From: Thermoleophilia bacterium
GTDB lineage: Bacteria > Actinomycetota > Thermoleophilia > Miltoncostaeales > Miltoncostaeaceae
Length of the DNA: 7,627 nucleotides
NCBI GenBank assembly: GCA_016463385.1
Contig: JAEMRL010000099.1
Location: 1 to 7,627, forward strand
Direction: 5' to 3'
Positions 1-5,547 of this stretch are shown here, piece by piece. Position 1 is the stretch's first letter. Each line of letters begins with the position of its first letter. A model generated the notes under the pieces. It was not told the origin of the DNA, did not search any database, and was given only the letters and a program-made list of their open reading frames with translations. The position numbers were made by a program, and so were the translations under genes.

Positions 1-82
1 CTTCGTGGCGCGCCCCGACTCGCTCGTCACGCTGTGCCCCTCGAAGTTCACGGACCGGGCGGACGACTCGGCGAGTCGCTGA
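1..82 (+). CDS. ccmE: CcmE-like cytochrome c maturation haem chaperone, C-terminal end only
   Basis: Only the last 26 codons plus the TGA at 80-82 lie in the window; the reading frame starts at base 2. The visible peptide includes the segment LVTLCPSKFTD. It resembles the conserved tail of many non-enterobacterial CcmE proteins, in which a 'CPSKY'-like stretch follows the last beta strand. CcmE is a membrane-anchored periplasmic protein that binds haem covalently through a histidine and hands it to the CcmF/CcmH lyase; that histidine would lie upstream of the window. The identification leans on this short motif and on the position 13 nt before an unmistakable ccmF, which is a common gene order. 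Without the N-terminal part the family call is probable, not certain. Confidence 0.62.
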   Translation, partial: FVARPDSLVTLCPSKFTDRADDSASR

Positions 83-95
83 CGATGGTCGGGTC

Positions 96-2090
96 GTGAG
101 TCTCCTCGGCCGCACCGCGCTGCTTCTGGCGCTGGTGGGGGCGATCTACGTGGTGGTGATGAGCCTGGCCTCACGCAGGCCGGGCCGGCGCGCGTGGGAG
201 ATGAGCGCCGAGCGCGGGGTCTACGCGGTCTTCGGGCTGACGAGCCTCGCGATCGTGACGATGTGGACCGCCCTGGTCACCGACGCGTTCGAGCTGCGCA
301 ACGTCGCCGAGTACAGCTCGAGCACCCTCGGCACCGGCTACAAGCTCACGGCCCTGTGGGGCAGTCAGGCCGGCTCGCTCCTGCTGTGGGCGTGGATCCT
401 GTCGGGCTACGCGGCCGTGGCCGTCTATCTCAACCGGGGCCGCAACCGCCAGCTGATGCCCGTGGTGATGGCGGTGCTGATGGGCATCGCGATCTTCTTC
501 CTCGGCGTCCTCTCGTTCGTGACGAGCCCGTTCGAGACGCTGGCGACGGTGCCCGAGGAGGGCCGCGGCCTCAACCCGCTGCTCCAGAACGTCTACATGC
601 AGATCCACCCGCCGCTGCTCTACCTCGGCTACGTGGGCCTGTCGGTGCCCTTCGCCTTCGCCATGGCCGCGCTGGTCACCCGCAAGCTCGACACGTCCTG
701 GATCACCAGCGTCCGCCGCTGGACGATCGTGTCGTGGCTCTTCCTCGGCATGGGGATCGTGGTCGGCGCCAAGTGGGCCTACGAGACGCTCGGCTGGGGT
801 GGCTACTGGGCCTGGGATCCGGTCGAGAACGCGGCCTTCATGCCGTGGCTGGTGGCCACCGCCTTCCTGCACTCGGTGATGGTGCAGGAGCGGCGCGGGA
901 TGCTGAAGGTCTGGAACATGGTGCTGGTGATCCTCACCTTCACGCTCTGCCTCTTCGGCACGTTCCTGACCCGCTCGGGGATCATCGCCTCGGTCCACGC
1001 CTTCGGCGAGTCGACCCTCGGCCCGTACTTCCTGGTGTTCATCATCGCGGTGCTGGTGGCCTCGACCGCCCTGCTGGTCACCCGCCTGCCGCTGCTGCGC
1101 TCGGAGCACTCGCTGGAGAGCTACATCTCCCGCGAGGCGATCTTCCTCTTCAACAACCTGCTCCTGGTCGGCCTCGCGTTCGCGGTCTTCTGGGGCACGA
1201 TGTTCCCGATCCTCTCGGAGGCCGCCCGCGGCGAGCGCATCACCGTGGGCCAGGGCTACTACGAGCAGGTGGCGCTGCCGATCGGCATCGCGCTGCTGAT
1301 CCTGACGGGGGTCGGGCCGCTGATCGCGTGGCGCAAGGCGTCGGTCGCGCAGCTGAAGCGCAGGTTCACGGTGCCGCTGGCGGTCGCGATCGCATCGATC
1401 GCCCCGCTGGCGCTGCTCACCGACGCCGGCCAGAGCTGGCCGGCGCTCCTCACGATCGTGGCCGGCGTCTTCGTGACGGCCTGCATCACGGGCGAGTTCT
1501 GGCGGGGCACCAAGGTGCGCCACGCGCTCGGGGGCGTCTCCTGGCCGGGAGCGCTCGTCAGCATGGTCGGCCGCAACCGGCGCCGCTACGGCGGCTACAT
1601 CGTCCATCTCGCGGTCGTGATCCTCTTCATCGGCTTCGCCGGCTCGAAGGCCTTCTCCACCGAGGCCGACATCGCCATCCGCGAGGGCGAGAGCGCGAGC
1701 GTCGCCGGCTTCGTGCTGGTCAACGAGGGGGCCACGCGGTCCTCCGACGAGCACAAGGAGGTCACCAGCGTCCGCATCGGCGTGTTCCGCGGAGACGAGC
1801 GGGTGACCACCCTCGACCCGGGCATCATCACCTACTCGGTCGATGAGACCCGGGCGTCGCAGGTGGCCATCGACACCCGGCCCGACCGCGACCTGTACCT
1901 CTTCCTCAGTCAACTCCAGGACGACGGGCTCGCCCGCGTCTCGGTGTTCGTCAACCCCCTCGTGGGATGGATCTGGTTCGCGGGCGTAATGATCGTCCTC
2001 GGTGGCCTGCTCGCCGCCTGGCCGAGCCGGCCCGCGGAGCGGCGCGAGCGCGCCGCGAGCCCCGCCCCGGACGGCCGCGCGGCGGCGTGA
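96..2090 (+). CDS. ccmF: CcmF, haem lyase subunit of System I cytochrome c maturation
   Basis: This 664-residue polytopic membrane protein has the usual length for CcmF/NrfE. CcmF takes haem from holo-CcmE and, with CcmH/CcmI, attaches it to CXXCH motifs of apocytochromes c on the outer face of the membrane. Visible landmarks in order are an N-terminal membrane helix, W88-GSQ followed by GSLLLW, Q-I-H171-PP, the haem-handling WWD signature WGGYWAWDPVENAAFMPWL at residues 234-252, His259, His301 in IASVHAFGES, and His504 in YGGYIVHLAVV. Residues about 525-610 form the extracytoplasmic loop, and a final helix begins at VNPLVGWIWF. These match the conserved histidines and tryptophan-rich loop of the family. 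The GTG start at 96 gives a sensible first helix and lies 13 nt after the ccmE stop. No strong ribosome-binding site is visible, so coupling to ccmE is likely. The C-terminal tail is rich in Arg, Ala and Pro and not conserved. No frameshift or lost motif was seen. Confidence 0.96.
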   Translation: MSLLGRTALLLALVGAIYVVVMSLASRRPGRRAWEMSAERGVYAVFGLTSLAIVTMWTALVTDAFELRNVAEYSSSTLGTGYKLTALWGSQAGSLLLWAWILSGYAAVAVYLNRGRNRQLMPVVMAVLMGIAIFFLGVLSFVTSPFETLATVPEEGRGLNPLLQNVYMQIHPPLLYLGYVGLSVPFAFAMAALVTRKLDTSWITSVRRWTIVSWLFLGMGIVVGAKWAYETLGWGGYWAWDPVENAAFMPWLVATAFLHSVMVQERRGMLKVWNMVLVILTFTLCLFGTFLTRSGIIASVHAFGESTLGPYFLVFIIAVLVASTALLVTRLPLLRSEHSLESYISREAIFLFNNLLLVGLAFAVFWGTMFPILSEAARGERITVGQGYYEQVALPIGIALLILTGVGPLIAWRKASVAQLKRRFTVPLAVAIASIAPLALLTDAGQSWPALLTIVAGVFVTACITGEFWRGTKVRHALGGVSWPGALVSMVGRNRRRYGGYIVHLAVVILFIGFAGSKAFSTEADIAIREGESASVAGFVLVNEGATRSSDEHKEVTSVRIGVFRGDERVTTLDPGIITYSVDETRASQVAIDTRPDRDLYLFLSQLQDDGLARVSVFVNPLVGWIWFAGVMIVLGGLLAAWPSRPAERRERAASPAPDGRAAA

Positions 2091-2103
2091 GGGGGAGGTG
2101 GTC

Positions 2104-2385
2104 GTGGGGATCCTGATCGGCGCCCTGGCGGCGCTCGCCGTCGTGGCGGCCGTGGCGTGGCCCCTGGTGACCCACCGGGCGGAGGACCCGCCCGATGACC
2201 CTGTGGACGACGCCCGCCGCACGGTCGAGGAGGATCTGCAGCGCAGCCTCGCGGCGATCCGCGAGATCGACATGGACCACCGCGCCGGCAACCTCTCCGA
2301 CGAGGACTTCGCCGCGCTGGACGGCGCCGAGCGCGCACGCGCCGTGGAGCTGATGCGGCGCGCGGACGAGCTCTCGGCGCCGTGA
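2104..2385 (+). CDS. Short CcmI-like membrane protein (N-terminal CcmI region only)
   Basis: This 93-residue protein has one membrane helix (residues 2-22), a short acidic linker, and a helical segment IREIDMDHRAGNLSDEDF (52-69) followed by a further helix. The pattern 'E-hydrophobic-D-x-x-x-G-x-L-s-x-e-D-[FY]' is typical of the region just after the anchor in CcmI and of small CcmI/CcmH-associated proteins. In the full-length protein this part works with the CcmF-CcmH haem lyase. The TPR domain that binds apocytochrome tails is missing, and no Cys pair or zinc ribbon is present. The start chosen is GTG 2104, because GGAGG at 2094-2098 lies 5 nt upstream; GTG 2098 in the same frame would add two valines. 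It begins 13 nt after ccmF and its TGA overlaps the next GTG by 4 nt. The family call comes from motif and context; the precise function is unproven. Confidence 0.68.
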   Translation: MGILIGALAALAVVAAVAWPLVTHRAEDPPDDPVDDARRTVEEDLQRSLAAIREIDMDHRAGNLSDEDFAALDGAERARAVELMRRADELSAP

Positions 2386-3203
2386 TCCGCCGCCTCGCGG
2401 CGGGTATCGCCCTGGCGCTCGCGGCGCTCGTCGCGACGGGGTGCCAGGCGGCCTTCGAGATGGACGTCGACCTCGACCGCGACGCCCGCGGATCGGTGGG
2501 CCTGAGGCTGGCGCTCGACACCGCCGCCCAGGAGGCGCTCGGTCTGTCGCCCGACGCCGACCCGGCAGAGGCGGCGGCGCGCTTCGCGCCGCTCCTGTCG
2601 GACGCCGGCTGGTCGGCGGGCGACGAGCAGATCGCGGCCACCCGCGACGAGGCGACGGGCGAGCTGGTGCTCGAGTCGGCGCACCCGGTCGACACCGCCG
2701 ACCAGCTCGACGCCCTGGTGTCACTGGACCGCCCCCTGAGCGGGATCGCGCCCGATCCGGCGACGCTGGCCGCCCTGCCCGACCTCCCTGCCGAGGCCCC
2801 GCTGCTGAACGCCTTCGACTTCCGTCTGGGCAGCGGCAGCGGCGACAACCCGGGCTTCGACCTCTTCGCTCGCGGCGGCGTCGGCGACATCGGCCAGGAG
2901 ACCTGCGAGGGCAGCGACGTCACCGGTTTCGCACGCTCGTTGCGGGATGCCCTGGAGATCCGGTACCGGTTCCGCCTGGCGGGAGGCCCGGGCAGCACGA
3001 ACGCCGACGAGACCCCGGCCGGCGACAACCTCTGGATCGCGCGCTATGGCGACTGCCCGCCCCTCCAGGCGTCCTCGGGCGGGGGCAGCTCCAGCACCCT
3101 CGTCAACGGCCTGATCCTCGCCGGGCTGGCCGGCGTGCTGCTGGTGGTGTTCCTCCTGAGGGGATTGCGGAAGCGCCGAGAAACGCCTGGCAATGCAGCC
3201 TGA
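2382..3203 (+). CDS. LppM/DUF3153-like lipoprotein with C-terminal membrane helix
   Basis: The 273-residue product starts with an exported signal (MIRR, then a hydrophobic stretch) ending in a lipobox VATGC, so Cys21 is the likely lipidated residue. The mature part opens with FEMDVDLDRDARGSVGLRLAL, alternating strands around a 'D-x-x-G-x-V' turn. This resembles the start of actinobacterial LppM/DUF3153-type lipoproteins. Residues about 60-230 carry a 'DAGW' segment and two cysteines (Cys175, Cys225) that could form a disulfide. After a Gly/Ser linker comes a membrane helix (240-259) and a basic tail RGLRKRR. The protein would thus be anchored at both ends with its body outside the membrane. 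It overlaps the preceding gene by 4 nt (GTGA at 2382-2385), so it belongs to the ccm transcript. No catalytic motif was recognised and a role in cytochrome maturation is only guilt by association. The last codons are less GC-biased than the body. Confidence 0.66.
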   Translation: MIRRLAAGIALALAALVATGCQAAFEMDVDLDRDARGSVGLRLALDTAAQEALGLSPDADPAEAAARFAPLLSDAGWSAGDEQIAATRDEATGELVLESAHPVDTADQLDALVSLDRPLSGIAPDPATLAALPDLPAEAPLLNAFDFRLGSGSGDNPGFDLFARGGVGDIGQETCEGSDVTGFARSLRDALEIRYRFRLAGGPGSTNADETPAGDNLWIARYGDCPPLQASSGGGSSSTLVNGLILAGLAGVLLVVFLLRGLRKRRETPGNAA

Positions 3204-3243
3204 GGCCCGCGAAGGCGTTCCTCGACAGGTCTGAATTCCAGAA

Positions 3244-3257
3244 GGGACACCTGTCCC
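3244..3257. repeat. Perfect 14-bp palindrome, possible operator or hairpin
   Basis: GGGACACCTGTCCC reads the same on both strands apart from its central CC/GG pair: arms GGGACA and TGTCCC with 2 nt between, or a 5-bp stem with a 4-nt loop as RNA. A second copy of the ACAGGT half lies at 3225-3230, facing ACCTGT at 3249-3254, and GAAGGG flanks the palindrome on both sides (3241-3246 and 3258-3263). It sits 41 nt after the lipoprotein stop and 19 nt before the -35 box, a place suited to a dimeric regulator. It could also help end the ccm transcript, but no T tract follows, so it is not a standard intrinsic terminator. Confidence 0.4.
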
Positions 3258-3276
3258 GAAGGGGAACCTCAAGGGG

Positions 3277-3306
3277 TTGACCACCCCCGCCGAAGCCGCT
3301 TAGAGT
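3277..3306 (+). promoter_or_regulatory. Sigma70-type promoter for the M23 peptidase operon
   Basis: TTGACC (3277-3282) matches five of six bases of the -35 consensus. After an 18-nt spacer comes TAGAGT (3301-3306), which keeps the key T1, A2, A4 and T6 of the -10 box. The surrounding bases are less GC-rich than the coding sequence. Transcription would start near 3312-3314. This lies in the only long intergenic gap on the plus strand and separates the ccm operon from the peptidase genes. If it is real, the GTG at 3305 cannot start the downstream protein, because it lies inside the -10 element. Confidence 0.5.
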
Positions 3307-3331
3307 GCCCGGGTTCCCACGCAGCTTCCGA

Positions 3332-3367
3332 GGGACGGCCGGGATGTGTCCCCAAGCCGGCGGTCCC
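3332..3367 (+). promoter_or_regulatory. Strong stem-loop in the predicted leader RNA
   Basis: The arms GGGACGGCCGG (3332-3342) and CCGGCGGTCCC (3357-3367) pair at 10 of 11 positions, with one G-G mismatch, around a 14-nt loop. A smaller alternative pairing, GGGA/TCCC, exists at 3341-3352. The structure lies about 20 nt after the predicted transcription start and 25 nt before the AAAGGAG site. It is followed by weaker pairings at 3374-3386 and 3417-3434. It may set mRNA stability or translation. No known riboswitch consensus was recognised, and there is no U tract for an attenuator. Confidence 0.4.
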
Positions 3368-3385
3368 CAGTCGCGGCCCGATGCC

Positions 3386-4327
3386 GTGGCGGAAAGGAGC
3401 CGAAGGATCAGAGTCCGACCGACCAAAGACGGTCACGGCCGGCTTCCTCGCCTCGCGGTGAGGGCCATGGTGGTGGCAGTGACCCTCTTCATCTCCGCGG
3501 CGTCGGCCGCCGCCCAGGACGTGGCGGTACCGCCGCCCCCGAGCACGACGCCCGCGCCGGCGGCGGCTCCGGCTCCCACCGCATCGGCTCCCGCGACCGC
3601 CCCGGCAGCCGCACCCGCCACGACCCCCGTGCTCCTGCGGATCGGCTCCACCGGGCAGCTCGTGAAGGACCTCCAGGCGGAGCTCCGTCGCCGCGGCCTG
3701 CGGATAGTGGTGGACGGCGAGTTCGGTCCCGCGACCAAGCGGGCCGTCAGGAAGATCCAGAAGCGCCTCAAGATGAAGGCGACCGGGGTCGCCAACAAGG
3801 CGCTCCTGATCCGCCTCGGCCTCCGGGCACGGCTGACGGCCGCGGCCGCGGCGCCCGTCACGCCGAAGATCGCCCCGGGCGCCTCGCCCTACCTGCTGGT
3901 GTTCCCCGTGGGCGGCGCCAACAGCTACACCGACGACTTCGGTGACGCCCGCCACCAGGGCCGCCACGAGGGCAACGACATCATGGCCGACCGCGGCACG
4001 CCGCTGCTGGCCGTGGCCGACGCCCGCGTGATCCGGCTGTCACGCACCGAGTCCGGGCTGGGCGGCATCTCCCTCTGGCTCGAGCGCGCCGACGGCACCC
4101 AGTACTACTACGCCCACATGACGACGATCACCGACGGCCTGGCCGAGGGGTCGAAGGTGGCCGTGGGCCAGCTGGTGGGCACGGTCGGCAACACCGGCGA
4201 CGCGCGCTACGGCGCCCCCCACCTGCACTTCGAGATCCACCCGGGTGGAGGCTCCGCCACCAACCCGTACCCGCACCTCGTGGCCGTGGACCCCGCCGCT
4301 CGGACGCAGGCGCGCGCCACCCGGTGA
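3386..4327 (+). CDS. Exported PG_binding_1 plus M23 (LytM) peptidoglycan endopeptidase
   Basis: With GTG 3386 as start the product has 313 residues. A basic N-region leads into a hydrophobic segment (about 27-40) ending in SAAA before Gln44, a likely signal peptidase I site. A Pro/Ala linker of low complexity (about 48-80) follows, then a PG_binding_1 domain (85-146; pattern L-Q-x-x-L, DGEFGPAT, A-x-x-x-x-Q). The M23 metallopeptidase domain runs from FPVGG at 173 to about 290. Zinc ligands and catalytic residues are all present: His194 and Asp198 in HEGND, His244 in YAHM, and His279/His281 in HLHFE. Such enzymes cut peptide cross-links of cell-wall peptidoglycan outside the membrane; the added domain would hold the enzyme on the wall. 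The start is uncertain: alternatives are ATC 3407 (306 aa, ideally spaced from AAAGGAG), GTG 3458 (289 aa) and ATG 3467 (286 aa). Codons before about 3440 include many AGG, CGA and AGA, unlike the rest of the gene. A promoter lies upstream, and the stop overlaps the next gene by 4 nt. Confidence 0.9.
   Translation: MAERSRRIRVRPTKDGHGRLPRLAVRAMVVAVTLFISAASAAAQDVAVPPPPSTTPAPAAAPAPTASAPATAPAAAPATTPVLLRIGSTGQLVKDLQAELRRRGLRIVVDGEFGPATKRAVRKIQKRLKMKATGVANKALLIRLGLRARLTAAAAAPVTPKIAPGASPYLLVFPVGGANSYTDDFGDARHQGRHEGNDIMADRGTPLLAVADARVIRLSRTESGLGGISLWLERADGTQYYYAHMTTITDGLAEGSKVAVGQLVGTVGNTGDARYGAPHLHFEIHPGGGSATNPYPHLVAVDPAARTQARATR
3393..3399 (+). promoter_or_regulatory. Strong ribosome-binding site AAAGGAG without a standard start codon
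   Basis: AAAGGAG is the best Shine-Dalgarno match in the leader of the first peptidase gene. The codon 7 nt downstream, at 3407-3409, is ATC in the peptidase reading frame. No ATG, GTG or TTG in any frame lies 4-13 nt after it. The next in-frame standard starts are GTG 3458 and ATG 3467, too far away to use it, while GTG 3386 lies before it. Confidence 0.4.
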
Positions 4328-5547
4328 CCGGCTGGCGCATCCCGGCGCCCTGGCGCCGGGCGGCGACGATCCTCGTGCTCTCGTCGGCGGCGGCCGCGTT
4401 GCCGGTGGTGGCCTGGTCGGCCCCCTCCGACGAGAAGGCCACGGTCGACCAGCGGCTCGAGCGCGCCCAGGAGCGCGCCCAGGCGGCCCGCAGCCGTGAG
4501 AGCGTCCTCACCGGCGAGGTCGAGGAGTACACCCGGAGGATCCGGACCCTGGAGGCCCGGCTCGCGCCCCTGCGCGCGCGCTCGGAGCGCCTCGAGGCCG
4601 AGCTCGCCGAGGTCCGCGCCCGCCTCGAGGCGCTCACCCGCCGCCTCGACATCGAGAAGGCCCGTCTCGCCGAGGCCACCGAGGTGCTCACCCGGCGTCG
4701 TGAGCTGCTCTCGCGGCGCCTCGTCGACCTCTACGTGCGCGGCGAGCCCGACCCGATCCTCGTGCTGGTCCAGTCCGGGAGCCTCACGGAGGCGATCGAG
4801 ACCACCGACCTGATCGAGTCGATCGCCGACCGCGACGGCGACCTCGCCCGCTCGGTGGCCGCCTACGCCGACCAGACCCGCCGCAGCCGCGACGCGATCG
4901 CCGAGGTGCGCGCCGACGTGCTCGTGTCCGAGGAGCGCGCCCGCGAGGCCGCCGCCGAGGCCGCCGAGGCCAAGGCCGGGCTCGAGAAGGAGGAGGCCGG
5001 CGTCAAGAAGCTGCTCGCCGGCCGGAGCGCTCTCCTCGACGACGTGCGCGGCGACCGCAAGGAGATCGAGGCCGAGGCGCGCAACCTCCAGGAGCGCTCC
5101 GCCGCGCTCGCCGCGAAGATCCGCGCGGCGCAGGGCCTGCCGTCCGCGCCGAGCGGCACCGTCGCCACCGGGGCGCCGTCGTCGGCCGGGCTCGTCTGGC
5201 CGGTCGGCGGCTCGATCACCTCCGGCTTCGGCCCGCGCTGGGGCCGCATGCACGAGGGCATCGACATCGCCGGCGCGAGCGGCACGCCCATCGCCGCGGC
5301 CGCGGCCGGCACGGTGATCGTCGCCGGCTGGAGCGGCGGCTACGGGAACCTCGTCGTCATCGACCACGGCAACGGCATCAGCACCGCCTACGCGCACAAC
5401 TCCAGCATCGCCGTATCGGTCGGCCAGAGCGTCGGGCAGGGCACGGTGGTCTCGGGCATGGGCACCACCGGTCACTCGACCGGCGTCCACCTGCACTTCG
5501 AGGTCCGGGTCAACGGCTCGGCCGTCAACCCGCTCGGCTACCTCTAG
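4324..5547 (+). CDS. Exported coiled-coil M23 (LytM) peptidase, EnvC/PcsB-like architecture
   Basis: The 407-residue product has a signal sequence (basic residues up to Arg12, hydrophobic 13-31, cleavage plausible after AWSA at 31-34). A long charged helix, about 40-135, comes next. An elbow, LYVRGEPDPILVLVQSGSL at 136-154, resembles the 'R-x-x-x-L-Y-x-x-G ... L-x-S' turn of EnvC/PcsB-type proteins. A second Ala/Glu/Arg-rich helical stretch follows (160-270), then a short linker and an M23 domain (290-407). The active-site residues His310 and Asp314 in HEGID, His358 in YAHN, and His389/His391 in HLHFE are intact, so it should cleave peptidoglycan itself, unlike degenerate LytM activators such as E. 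coli EnvC. Coiled coils of this type usually touch a membrane partner such as FtsEX; no such gene is in the window. The GTG start overlaps the upstream TGA (GTGA, 4324-4327) with no separate ribosome-binding site, which points to translational coupling. The TAG stop lies within a CTAG shared with the opposing gene. Confidence 0.93.
   Translation: MTGWRIPAPWRRAATILVLSSAAAALPVVAWSAPSDEKATVDQRLERAQERAQAARSRESVLTGEVEEYTRRIRTLEARLAPLRARSERLEAELAEVRARLEALTRRLDIEKARLAEATEVLTRRRELLSRRLVDLYVRGEPDPILVLVQSGSLTEAIETTDLIESIADRDGDLARSVAAYADQTRRSRDAIAEVRADVLVSEERAREAAAEAAEAKAGLEKEEAGVKKLLAGRSALLDDVRGDRKEIEAEARNLQERSAALAAKIRAAQGLPSAPSGTVATGAPSSAGLVWPVGGSITSGFGPRWGRMHEGIDIAGASGTPIAAAAAGTVIVAGWSGGYGNLVVIDHGNGISTAYAHNSSIAVSVGQSVGQGTVVSGMGTTGHSTGVHLHFEVRVNGSAVNPLGYL

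Noticed and set aside
85..99. Tiny ORF (ATG, three codons, TGA) whose stop overlaps the ccmF start
   Set aside because: Four residues with no ribosome-binding site; chance is the simplest explanation.
2002..2103. Upstream extension of the CcmI-like gene to an ATG at 2002
   Set aside because: The added 34 codons lie inside ccmF in another frame and encode Arg/Pro/Ala-rich sequence; the ribosome-binding site and membrane helix support GTG 2104.
171..2684. Very long open frame on the minus strand (837 codons) opposite ccmF and the two following genes
   Set aside because: The translation is Arg/His/Asp/Ala-rich with no domain pattern, while the plus strand carries conserved CcmF motifs. Long antisense frames are normal at this base composition.
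3204..3276. Intrinsic terminator for the ccm operon
   Set aside because: Hairpins are present but none is followed by a run of T, so a standard intrinsic terminator cannot be supported.
3262..3290. ECF-sigma -35 box (GGGAAC)
   Set aside because: No CGTT or CGTC-type -10 element is found 15-18 nt downstream.
3261..3335. Possible c-di-AMP (ydaO/yuaA) riboswitch: GGGGAACC at 3261, GGGGTTGACC at 3274, then CCGAAGCCG and GCAGCTTCCGAGG
   Set aside because: The pieces faintly recall the consensus, but the conserved GGGTGAAT and CAGCTAACCTCG blocks are missing and the region is better explained by the promoter. An Infernal search with the Rfam model would settle it.
3305..3385. GTG 3305 or ATG 3344 as start of the first M23 gene
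   Set aside because: GTG 3305 lies in the predicted -10 box, and ATG 3344 is in the loop of the strong hairpin. Both would give an implausibly long region before the signal peptide, with codons unlike the rest of the gene.
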